Notes under the pieces: generated by a model
What the model was told of the DNA's origin: nothing
Seen by the model: the letters and a program-made list of their open reading frames with translations, nothing else
Databases searched by the model: none
Source: Rothia mucilaginosa
GTDB taxonomy: Bacteria; Actinomycetota; Actinomycetes; Actinomycetales; Micrococcaceae
Direction: 5' to 3'
DNA: 64,000 nt
Assembly: GCF_019334805.1 (NCBI RefSeq)
Contig: NZ_CP079822.1
Location: 1,612,001 to 1,676,000, forward strand
Translations under genes and position numbers: made by a program
Part shown: piece after piece, positions 56,910 to 64,000 of the stretch
Numbering within the stretch: the first letter of the stretch is position 1
Layout of the letters: each line of letters begins with the position of its first letter

Positions 56910-59093
56910 ATGCATATCACTCCATTCTCTTCCGGACGGGTGACGAATCAGAGCACCCAATTGTCTTCCGGATCGACACTGCCTCACGGATCTGAACAGA
57001 ATTTCTCCCTGACTGCAGGTGGGCAAAAGCGCTCCTCTGTCTTTTCACGCTTTAAAGCACCCGTGCATTCTCTTGCTCGTATTGGTGCAGCGTGCCTTAT
57101 TGCGGCATCCGCAATTCTTCCCGCTGGCCAGATTGCGACGGCAGCTCCTGCCTCTCAGCGCTCCAGTGCTACCCCCTACCTGGTTGGTGCAGGTGCGGCG
57201 GATATTACCGGTGAGCCCGGTGAGGTCGGCTTCATGGGTTACGGTGAGACCTCTCAGAAGGGTAGCGGTGTGCATACTCGCCAGTACGCACGCGCTTTCA
57301 TTGCTGTGGATCGAGCCTCGGGTAAGCGCAACCTCATTGTTGTACTCGATACGTTGACCAGTTGGCAGTCTTTGCGTGATGAGCTGGTGAAGCGTATCCG
57401 CGCTGAGTTTGGTTCTGTGTACGATGAATCGAACATTATGATTACTGCAACCCACACTCACGCAACTCCTGGCGGTATCACGCACCAGAGCCTGTACAAC
57501 ATTACAACTCTGGGTTTCCATCAGGACACGTTTAATGCACAGGTAGATGGGTCACTGAAGGCGATTCGCCAGGCGACGAAGGACCTTGCGCCCGGTAACC
57601 TGACGATTTCTTCTTCAAAGCTGACTGGTGTCGGTGTTAACCGTTCTCGCGAGGCGTTCAACCTGGACTCTCCTGAGATTCGCTCTAAGCTGCCCGGCGG
57701 TACCGATCCGACCAATATGACTCTGCGTCTGGAGCGCAACGGTAAGACTCGTGCGGTGTTGAACTGGTATGCGATTCATCCGACGTCTTTGACCTCGAAG
57801 AATACTCTGATTTCGAGTGATAACAAGGGTTATGCGGAGTATCTGCTGGAGACTCAGGATCATGGTGTTGATCGCAATGTTCCCGGTAGCGGTGATGGTT
57901 TCGTGGCAGCGTTTGCAAATGCTAATGCTGGTGATGTTTCTCCGAATACTTGGTTGAAGCCTGGTCAGGGTCCCACTAATGACCAGTTCAAGAATGTGAA
58001 GATTCAGGGTGAGAAGCAGGCTAATGCTGTGCGTTCTCAGCTCAAGAGCGCGGGTACTCCGGTTGGTAAGGGTCTGGATTCGCGCATTTCGTACTTCAAC
58101 TTCTCGGGTATGAACGTGGATGCCAAGTACACCGGTAGCGGCCAGAATGAGCGCACCTGTCAGGGCTTCCTGGGTACTCCGTTCGGTGCGGGTTCCACTG
58201 AGGATGGCGGCGGCGGTTGGGCTGTCTATAAGGAAGGCTCGGGTCGCCCCTCTATTCTGGGTACTTTGGTGTTCACTCCGAGTGCGGCGCAGACGCGTTG
58301 TCAGCAGCCGAAGGGCATTCTCTTCTCTGCAAAAAATGGAACGATCATTCAGGAAAAGTATCCGGTGCAGATTATGCGCTTCGGTGACTACTATCTGCTG
58401 GGTATGCCCGGCGAGTTTACCGGTGCAGTAGGTGTGCAGTACCGCCAGGATGCTGCCAAGCTCTTCGGCGTTCCTGAATCGCACATCATTCTGCAGGGCT
58501 ACACCAATGCCTACGACCACTACGTCACGACTCCTGAGGAATACGACTCGCAGCAGTACGAAGGCGGTGCGACCCTCTTTGGCCGTTACACCTCCAGTGC
58601 CTTCCGCCAGACTATTAACGTTGTTGGAACTTCCCTGAAGAACGGCACCCCTCTGGGTATCGGTGATCGTCCGAATGATCGTCGCCCGGTAGCTAGCCTG
58701 CAGGGTAAGGTCGTCTACGACACTCCGATGTTTGGTACGCGCTACGGTCAGGTGACCCAGCAGCCCCAGGATGCTATTGCCGGCCGTCAGGAGGTATCAG
58801 CACGTTTTGTGGGTGCGCACCCGAATAACAACATGCATCACGATGGTAGCTACTTCGTGATTGAGCGTCGTGTGGGTAATACCTGGAAGTACTACACCGC
58901 GGATAACAACCCGGACACCTTCTTTGAGTGGAAGCGCATTGGCGTGTCTGCGTCTCAGGTGACGGTGCGTTGGAACGTTCCGGCAAATACCCCTAAGGGC
59001 CAGTACCGCATCCGCTACTACGGCAATGCTAAGAAGAATTCGAAGACTATCACCCCGTTTGAGGGTCAGACTCGAGTCTTCCAGGTGGCGTAG
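56910..59093 (+). CDS. secreted neutral ceramidase
   Basis: A 727-residue neutral/alkaline ceramidase that would hydrolyse ceramide to sphingosine and fatty acid outside the cell. A long polar n-region leads to a hydrophobic signal segment (about residues 57-79, ending QIATAAPA). The mature domain opens with YLVGAGAADITGEPGEVGFM. Zinc ligands His182 and His184 lie in TATHTHATPGG, and the catalytic Ser344 in NAGDVSPN. Further family blocks are NWYAIHPTS and GEFTGAVGVQYR. The last 150 residues form the Ig-like C-terminal domain. Length matches bacterial ceramidases. The long N-terminus leaves the start uncertain: a shorter start nearer the signal peptide would need a non-ATG codon. The gene is isolated between rpoC and the ribosomal operon. 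Confidence 0.92.
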   Translation: MHITPFSSGRVTNQSTQLSSGSTLPHGSEQNFSLTAGGQKRSSVFSRFKAPVHSLARIGAACLIAASAILPAGQIATAAPASQRSSATPYLVGAGAADITGEPGEVGFMGYGETSQKGSGVHTRQYARAFIAVDRASGKRNLIVVLDTLTSWQSLRDELVKRIRAEFGSVYDESNIMITATHTHATPGGITHQSLYNITTLGFHQDTFNAQVDGSLKAIRQATKDLAPGNLTISSSKLTGVGVNRSREAFNLDSPEIRSKLPGGTDPTNMTLRLERNGKTRAVLNWYAIHPTSLTSKNTLISSDNKGYAEYLLETQDHGVDRNVPGSGDGFVAAFANANAGDVSPNTWLKPGQGPTNDQFKNVKIQGEKQANAVRSQLKSAGTPVGKGLDSRISYFNFSGMNVDAKYTGSGQNERTCQGFLGTPFGAGSTEDGGGGWAVYKEGSGRPSILGTLVFTPSAAQTRCQQPKGILFSAKNGTIIQEKYPVQIMRFGDYYLLGMPGEFTGAVGVQYRQDAAKLFGVPESHIILQGYTNAYDHYVTTPEEYDSQQYEGGATLFGRYTSSAFRQTINVVGTSLKNGTPLGIGDRPNDRRPVASLQGKVVYDTPMFGTRYGQVTQQPQDAIAGRQEVSARFVGAHPNNNMHHDGSYFVIERRVGNTWKYYTADNNPDTFFEWKRIGVSASQVTVRWNVPANTPKGQYRIRYYGNAKKNSKTITPFEGQTRVFQVA

Positions 59094-59207
59094 TCTCTTC
59101 CAGGTGGCCTAGCCCAGTAGCTACTGTGGCAGACCAATAACTGAATATTCTCTTGCGGGATTGCGGGAGGCGGGTGTAGATATGCGCTCGCCTCCCGTAT
59201 CTGTTGG

Positions 59208-59252
59208 GGCCGCCAAGAATCATTGAGAGGTTCTTGGCGGCCTTCTGCTTTA
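59208..59252 (+). terminator. rho-independent terminator after ceramidase gene
   Basis: GGCCGCCAAGAA pairs perfectly with TTCTTGGCGGCC around an 11-nt loop, followed by TTCTGCTTT. A second hairpin, GCGGGAGGCG with CGCCTCCCGT, lies just upstream. Confidence 0.88.
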
Positions 59253-59393
59253 AATTGCGTCAAAGAGGCAAAAGAAACAGAGGTGGTGGAGGAGGCCGCG
59301 GGGGAGCGGTAAATCCCAAAGATGTAATTAAGTGAGGTAAATCATCAGTTTTTACCCTTAGATGGGGACTTAAAAGCAAAGAATCCCTGCTCT

Positions 59394-59427
59394 GGCGCTA
59401 GATTAAGCGGGATTTAACCTGTATAGT
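59394..59427 (+). promoter_or_regulatory. promoter of rpsL-rpsG-fusA with shared ribosomal-operon box
   Basis: GGCGCTAGATTAAG (59394-59407) lies upstream of a -10 TATAGT (59422-59427), at the same distance as the matching box in front of rplK. Confidence 0.6.
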
Positions 59428-59429
59428 CT

Positions 59430-59784
59430 TATCCGAAGTACTTGAGCTCGGTGCACAAGGATCCACCCCCGGTGGGTTTTACGCGGGATATTTCCCGAGG
59501 GCACGGGCATGATGAATCAATGGCAGTATGGATACCGTCCTTTGGCGTTGCTTTTTTGCTGACGCCTAAATGCCATTTTTAAGCGTGCCCAAAAACTTTT
59601 TCACCTCTGATGGTGGGGAATTTTAGCCCTGAGAACTCGCCGAGATGTCGAGGAACCTATAGAAACCAACCGGATATGCATCCGAGCGTTTCTGATAACC
59701 GAGAGCACCCATCCAACGCGATGGGGGCCAGTAAGTTTATACGGGATTTTCTAACGAAGAACCCGATCAAGCAACGGAGAAAAC
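59430..59784 (+). ncRNA. long structured leader RNA of the rpsL operon
   Basis: About 350 nt without a gene between the promoter and rpsL. It folds into several hairpins: CCACC-CCC-GGTGG with TTTT after it (about 59463-59480), CGGGA/TCCCG, and a nested three-helix element at 59499-59590 (GGGCACG/CGTGCCC outside, ATGGCA/TGCCAT followed by five T, GGCGT/ACGCC inside). Further downstream come CGGAT-ATGC-ATCCG and CCCATC-CAACGC-GATGGG. I do not recognise a known riboswitch class. It may be a ribosomal-protein-responsive or growth-responsive leader. Confidence 0.5.
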
Positions 59785-60159
59785 GTGCCTACTATTCAGC
59801 AGCTGGTCCGCAAGGGCCGGACTCCCAAGGTCGTTAAGACCAAGGCGCCCGCACTGAAGGGCAACCCCATGAAGCGTGGCGTGTGCACCCGTGTGTACAC
59901 CACCACCCCGAAGAAGCCGAACTCGGCACTGCGTAAGGTCGCTCGTGTCAAGCTCAACGGCGGCGTCGAGGTTACCGCATACATCCCCGGTGAGGGTCAC
60001 AACCTGCAGGAGCACTCGATCGTGCTCGTTCGCGGTGGTCGTGTGAAGGACCTCCCCGGTGTTCGCTACAAGATCGTTCGTGGCGCTCTGGATACCCAGG
60101 GTGTTAAGGGTCGCGGCCAGGCTCGCTCCCGCTACGGCGCTAAGAAGGAGAAGAAGTAA
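59785..60159 (+). CDS. rpsL: 30S ribosomal protein S12
   Basis: A 124-residue S12, a decoding-centre protein. [16 protein letters not shown] and [16 protein letters not shown] carry the lysines equivalent to E. coli Lys42 and Lys87 as wild type, so no classical streptomycin-resistance substitution is seen. The GTG start at 59785 follows CGGAGAAAAC. Its stop overlaps the rpsG ATG (TAATG). Confidence 0.98.
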   Translation: MPTIQQLVRKGRTPKVVKTKAPALKGNPMKRGVCTRVYTTTPKKPNSALRKVARVKLNGGVEVTAYIPGEGHNLQEHSIVLVRGGRVKDLPGVRYKIVRGALDTQGVKGRGQARSRYGAKKEKK

Positions 60160-60629
60160 TGCCTCGTAAGGGTCCCGCTCCCAAGCGTCCCCTCGTAAAC
60201 GATCCTGTTTACGGTTCCGCTCTGGTCACCCAGCTGATCAACAAGGTTCTGCTGGACGGCAAGAAGTCCGTCGCAGAGCGCATCGTCTACGGTGCCCTCG
60301 AGGGCGTCGAGAAGAAGACCGGTTCTGACCCGGTCGCAACCCTGAAGAAGGCTATGGATAACATCAAGCCTTCTCTCGAGGTTCGCTCCCGCCGCGTTGG
60401 CGGTGCAACCTACCAGGTCCCGGTTGAGGTTCGCCCCGGCCGTTCCACCGCTCTGGCTCTTCGCTGGCTCGTTGGCTTCTCCAAGCAGCGCCGCGAGAAG
60501 ACCATGACTGAGCGTCTGATGAACGAGATCCTGGATGCATCCAATGGTCTCGGTGCCGCTGTGAAGCGTCGCGAGGACACTCACAAGATGGCCGAGTCCA
60601 ACAAGGCCTTCGCACACTACCGCTGGTAA
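60159..60629 (+). CDS. rpsG: 30S ribosomal protein S7
   Basis: A 156-residue S7, the assembly initiator of the 30S head and, in many bacteria, the translational repressor of its operon. [20 protein letters not shown] at the start and [18 protein letters not shown] are typical. It is translationally coupled to rpsL by a one-base overlap. Confidence 0.98.
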   Translation: MPRKGPAPKRPLVNDPVYGSALVTQLINKVLLDGKKSVAERIVYGALEGVEKKTGSDPVATLKKAMDNIKPSLEVRSRRVGGATYQVPVEVRPGRSTALALRWLVGFSKQRREKTMTERLMNEILDASNGLGAAVKRREDTHKMAESNKAFAHYRW

Positions 60630-60640
60630 TTCTCCGTTTA

Positions 60641-60674
60641 GAGCCTGCCGAGTCGATTCGAGTCGGCAGGCTTT
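60641..60674 (+). terminator. hairpin between rpsG and fusA (attenuator-like)
   Basis: AGCCTGCCGA (60642-60651) pairs perfectly with TCGGCAGGCT (60663-60672), followed only by TTC. It may reduce but not abolish readthrough into fusA. Confidence 0.6.
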
Positions 60675-60701
60675 CGGAGTATCTCATTTAGGGAGAATAA
60701 C

Positions 60702-62816
60702 GTGGCACTTGACGTGTTCACCGACCTTAACAAGGTCCGCAACATCGGTATTATGGCGCACATCGACGCCGGTAAGACCACCACCACTGAGCGCATTCTG
60801 TTCTACACCGGTATTAACCACAAGATCGGTGAGACCCACGACGGCGCTTCCACCATGGACTGGATGGCTCAGGAGCAGGAACGAGGTATTACCATTACCT
60901 CCGCAGCAACCACCTGCTTCTGGAAGGACAACCAGATCAACATTATCGACACCCCCGGTCACGTCGACTTCACCGTTGAGGTTGAGCGCTCCCTGCGCGT
61001 CCTCGACGGCGCAGTTGCTGTGTTCGACGGCAAGGAAGGTGTTGAGCCCCAGTCTGAGACCGTTTGGCGCCAGGCTGACAAGTACGATGTCCCCCGTATC
61101 TGCTTCGTCAACAAGATGGACAAGATGGGTGCTGACTTCTACTTCACCGTTCAGACCATTATCGACCGCCTGGGCGCACGCCCGCTGGTTGTTCAGCTCC
61201 CCATCGGAGCTGAGAGCGACTTCCTCGGTGTCGTTGACCTGCTCGAAATGAAGGCATACGTCTGGCCCGGCGATGCCAAGGGTGACGTGACCATGGGCTC
61301 CTCTTACGAGGTCCAGGACATTCCTGCTGACCTGGTTGAGAAGGCTGAGCAGTACCGCGCTGAGCTGGTTGAGGCTGTTGCTGAGGCTAGCGAAGAACTC
61401 ATGGAGAAGTACCTCGAAGAGGGCGAGCTGACCATCCCCGAGATTAAGGCTGGTATCCGTCAGCTGGTTATCTCCGGTGAGGCATTCCCCGTTCTCTGTG
61501 GTTCTGCATTCAAGAACCGCGGTGTTCAGCCCATGCTGGACGCTGTGATCGAGTACCTGCCCTCCCCGCTGGACGTTCCGGACGTTGTCGGCTCCAACCC
61601 CTCCAATGAGGAAGAGAAGCTGACCCGTAAGGCATCCGCTGAGGAGCCCTTCGCAGCACTGGCGTTCAAGGTTGCAGCTCACCCGTTCTACGGTCAGCTG
61701 ACCTACACCCGTGTGTACTCCGGTACCGCAGCTCAGGGCCAGCAGGTTCTGAACTCCACCAAGGGTAAGAAGGAGCGCATCGGTAAGCTCTTCCAGATGC
61801 ACTCCAACAAGGAGAACCCTGTTGAGGAGATCACCGCAGGTCACATTTACGCAGCAATCGGTCTGAAGGACACCACCACCGGTGACACCCTGTGCGACCC
61901 TGCACACCCGATTGTTCTTGAGTCGATGACCTTCCCTGAGCCCGTGATCTTCGTGGCTATCGAGCCCAAGACCAAGGGTGACCAGGAGAAGATGTCCACC
62001 GCTATCCAGAAGCTTTCCGCTGAGGACCCCACCTTCACCGTTTCGCTGAACGAAGAAACCGGTCAGACCGAAATCGGTGGTATGGGCGAGCTGCACCTGG
62101 ACATCATCGTTGACCGTATGAAGCGTGAGTTCAAGGTTGAGGCTAACGTTGGTAAGCCTCAGGTTGCTTACCGCGAGACCATCAAGAAGGCAGTCGAGAA
62201 GGTCGACTACACCCACAAGAAGCAGACCGGTGGTTCCGGTCAGTTCGCAAAGGTGCAGGTCTCCTTCGAGCCCCTGCCCCTGGATGGCGAAGAGCTGTAC
62301 GAGTTCGAGGACAAGGTCACCGGTGGCCGCGTGCCTCGCGAGTACATCCCCTCGGTCGACGCTGGTATCCAGGACGCCATGAAGTTCGGTGTCCTCGCTG
62401 GCTACCCGATGGTGGGCGTGAAGGCAACCCTGATTGACGGTGCTTACCACGACGTCGACTCCTCCGAAATGGCGTTCAAGATCGCTGGTTCGATGGTCTT
62501 CAAGGAAGGCGCTAAGCGCGCTAACCCGGTCCTGCTCGAGCCGCTGATGGACGTTGAGGTTCGTACCCCCGAGGAGTACATGGGCGACGTTATCGGCGAC
62601 CTGAACTCCCGCCGTGGCCAGGTTCGTTCCATGGAGGACGCATCCGGCGTTAAGATCATCAAGGCTATCGTGCCCCTGACCGAAATGTTCGGTTACATTG
62701 GCGACCTGCGTGGCAAGACCCAGGGTCGTGCAGTGTTCTCGATGGCATTCGACAGCTACGGCGAGGTTCCCAAGAACGTCGCTGACGAGATCATCCAGAA
62801 GAGCCGCGGCGAGTAA
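60702..62816 (+). CDS. fusA: elongation factor G
   Basis: A 704-residue translocase GTPase. G1 is [12 protein letters not shown] (residues 19-30), G2 [12 protein letters not shown]3 DTPGHVDFT and G4 NKMDKMG; domains II-V follow, with [15 protein letters not shown] and [19 protein letters not shown]. The family's full length is present. The GTG start at 60702 follows TTAGGGAGAATAAC. A terminator separates it from tuf. Confidence 0.98.
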   Translation: MALDVFTDLNKVRNIGIMAHIDAGKTTTTERILFYTGINHKIGETHDGASTMDWMAQEQERGITITSAATTCFWKDNQINIIDTPGHVDFTVEVERSLRVLDGAVAVFDGKEGVEPQSETVWRQADKYDVPRICFVNKMDKMGADFYFTVQTIIDRLGARPLVVQLPIGAESDFLGVVDLLEMKAYVWPGDAKGDVTMGSSYEVQDIPADLVEKAEQYRAELVEAVAEASEELMEKYLEEGELTIPEIKAGIRQLVISGEAFPVLCGSAFKNRGVQPMLDAVIEYLPSPLDVPDVVGSNPSNEEEKLTRKASAEEPFAALAFKVAAHPFYGQLTYTRVYSGTAAQGQQVLNSTKGKKERIGKLFQMHSNKENPVEEITAGHIYAAIGLKDTTTGDTLCDPAHPIVLESMTFPEPVIFVAIEPKTKGDQEKMSTAIQKLSAEDPTFTVSLNEETGQTEIGGMGELHLDIIVDRMKREFKVEANVGKPQVAYRETIKKAVEKVDYTHKKQTGGSGQFAKVQVSFEPLPLDGEELYEFEDKVTGGRVPREYIPSVDAGIQDAMKFGVLAGYPMVGVKATLIDGAYHDVDSSEMAFKIAGSMVFKEGAKRANPVLLEPLMDVEVRTPEEYMGDVIGDLNSRRGQVRSMEDASGVKIIKAIVPLTEMFGYIGDLRGKTQGRAVFSMAFDSYGEVPKNVADEIIQKSRGE

Positions 62817-62831
62817 TTTTCGCGTCTCACC

Positions 62832-62874
62832 CGTGGGCCACGGGCTAAAAACCTGTGGCCCACGCTAAAATTTT
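62832..62874 (+). terminator. rho-independent terminator after fusA
   Basis: CGTGGGCCACGGG pairs with CCTGTGGCCCACG (one G-U) around an A-rich loop, followed by CTAAAATTTT. Confidence 0.88.
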
Positions 62875-63016
62875 CAATTAAATCCATTATTGAGAGCATG
62901 AACAGTTTCATCTCTGCGGCGTAATCCGCTATTGTAGACGCTAGACCGTTTTATAACGGGATGCGCCGGAGCGAAGATCCGCGTGCATGTTTTCAATCGT
63001 TCTAGGAGGAACACTC

Positions 63017-64000
63017 TTGGCTAAGGCTAAGTTCGAGCGCTCCAAGCCTCACGTTAACGTCGGTACCATTGGTCACGTTGACCACGGTAAGACCACCCTG
63101 ACCGCAGCAATCTCCAAGGTTCTGGCTGACAAGTACCCGGACCTGAACGAGAAGCGCGACTTCGGTATGATCGACTCCGCTCCCGAGGAGCGCCAGCGCG
63201 GTATTACCATTAACATTGCTCACATCGAGTACCAGACCGAGAAGCGCCACTACGCACACGTTGACGCTCCCGGCCACGCTGACTACGTCAAGAACATGAT
63301 TACCGGTGCGGCTCAGATGGACGGCGCAATCCTCGTGGTTGCTGCTACCGACGGCCCCATGGCACAGACCCGCGAGCACGTTCTGCTCGCTCGCCAGGTT
63401 GGCGTCCCCACCCTGCTGGTTGCACTGAACAAGGCAGACATGGTTGACGACGAAGAGCTCCTCGACCTCGTCGAGATGGAGGTCCGTGACCTCCTCTCCT
63501 CGCAGGAGTTCGACGGCGACAACGCTCCCGTTGTTCGCGTTTCCGCACTGAAGGCTCTCGAAGGCGACCCCGAGTGGGTTGCTAAGGTCGAGGAGCTCAT
63601 GGACGCAGTCGACACCTACATTCCGGACCCCGTGCGTGAGAAGGACAAGCCCTTCCTCATGCCCATCGAGGACGTCTTCACCATCACCGGTCGTGGCACC
63701 GTTGTTACCGGTCGTGCAGAGCGCGGTACCCTGAAGATCAACTCCGAGGTCGAGATCGTCGGTATCCGCCCGATTCAGAAGACCACCGTTACCGGTATCG
63801 AGATGTTCCACAAGCAGCTCGACGAAGCATGGGCAGGCGAGAACTGTGGTCTGCTGCTGCGTGGTCTGAAGCGTGACGATGTTGAGCGTGGTCAGGTTGT
63901 CGTGGAGCCGGGCTCCATCACCCCCCACACCGAGTTCGAGGCAAACGTCTACATCCTCTCCAAGGATGAGGGTGGCCGGCACAACCCCTTCTACTCCAAC
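63017..64000 (+). CDS. tuf: elongation factor Tu (3' end outside window)
   Basis: The first 328 codons of EF-Tu, which delivers aminoacyl-tRNA to the ribosome; the frame runs off the right edge. G1 is GHVDHGKTT (residues 19-27), G2 [13 protein letters not shown]3 [12 protein letters not shown] and G4 NKADM. The window ends in the domain III segment [10 protein letters not shown]. Translation starts at a TTG (63017) behind CTAGGAGGAACAC, an exceptionally good ribosome-binding site that compensates for the weak start codon. The 200-bp gap after fusA likely holds its own promoter, but I cannot place it confidently. Confidence 0.98.
   Translation, partial: MAKAKFERSKPHVNVGTIGHVDHGKTTLTAAISKVLADKYPDLNEKRDFGMIDSAPEERQRGITINIAHIEYQTEKRHYAHVDAPGHADYVKNMITGAAQMDGAILVVAATDGPMAQTREHVLLARQVGVPTLLVALNKADMVDDEELLDLVEMEVRDLLSSQEFDGDNAPVVRVSALKALEGDPEWVAKVEELMDAVDTYIPDPVREKDKPFLMPIEDVFTITGRGTVVTGRAERGTLKINSEVEIVGIRPIQKTTVTGIEMFHKQLDEAWAGENCGLLLRGLKRDDVERGQVVVEPGSITPHTEFEANVYILSKDEGGRHNPFYSN

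Noticed and set aside
59885..60060. Possible streptomycin-resistance changes in rpsL
   Set aside because: The key lysines in PKKPNS and RVKDLPG are wild type.

Overview
The window reads as about 64 kb of chromosome from a moderately high-GC actinobacterium of the family Micrococcaceae, most likely a Rothia (R. mucilaginosa-like). This assignment is inferred from gene order and protein character: mutT1-ppk, mshD-glnR (mycothiol and the actinobacterial nitrogen regulator), aspC/tRNA-Trp/secE/nusG/rplKA, rplJL, rpoBC, the rpsL-rpsG-fusA-tuf string, and a complete nitrate-respiration locus typical of oral nitrate reducers. No rRNA, insertion sequence, prophage or CRISPR array is visible. Both ends cut through genes (a mutT1-like gene at the left, tuf at the right).

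Layout. 1-5053 (mostly minus strand): MutT1-like hydrolase (partial), polyphosphate kinase, mycothiol synthase and a GlnR-type regulator. 5345-8834: a 39-residue membrane peptide, a nitrobindin-like protein, YgfZ and phosphofructokinase. 9326-17607: aspartate aminotransferase, tRNA-Trp, secE-nusG, rplK-rplA, a TDT-family transporter, an orphan ABC ATPase, and rplJ-rplL behind an L10-type leader with an internal terminator. 17937-23828: a sucrose locus with a GH32 hydrolase, a PTS EIIBCA gene broken by one in-frame TAG, a GNAT acetyltransferase and a LacI-type repressor. Near-identical 21-22 bp palindromes sit in front of the PTS gene and the repressor.

23927-42505 is a molybdenum and nitrate island. 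A minus-strand operon (moaA-moaD-mobA-moeA1) diverges from modA-modB, moeA2-moaC-mogA-moaE and moeZ, followed by narG-H-J-I and narK. Together these genes import molybdate, build Mo-bis-MGD cofactor and supply it to a membrane nitrate reductase with its own nitrate/nitrite transporter. No modC ATPase is present.

42790-48693 holds gcvP, gcvT and L-serine dehydratase (glycine to serine to pyruvate), with no gcvH. 48951-56470 is rpoB-rpoC. 56910-59093 is a secreted neutral ceramidase behind an AT-rich spacer. 59785-64000 is rpsL-rpsG-fusA-tuf.

Most notable points: the single nonsense codon in the sucrose PTS gene just after its phosphocysteine codon; the secreted ceramidase in a probable mucosal commensal; a long, nested, possibly switch-like RNA structure ahead of rpsL; a shared upstream box at identical spacing in the rplK and rpsL promoters; and several genes whose -10 boxes place the transcript start at the start codon (leaderless). 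I did not find a convincing wholly new multi-gene system. The best candidates for undescribed biology are the RNA leaders and the small membrane peptide.
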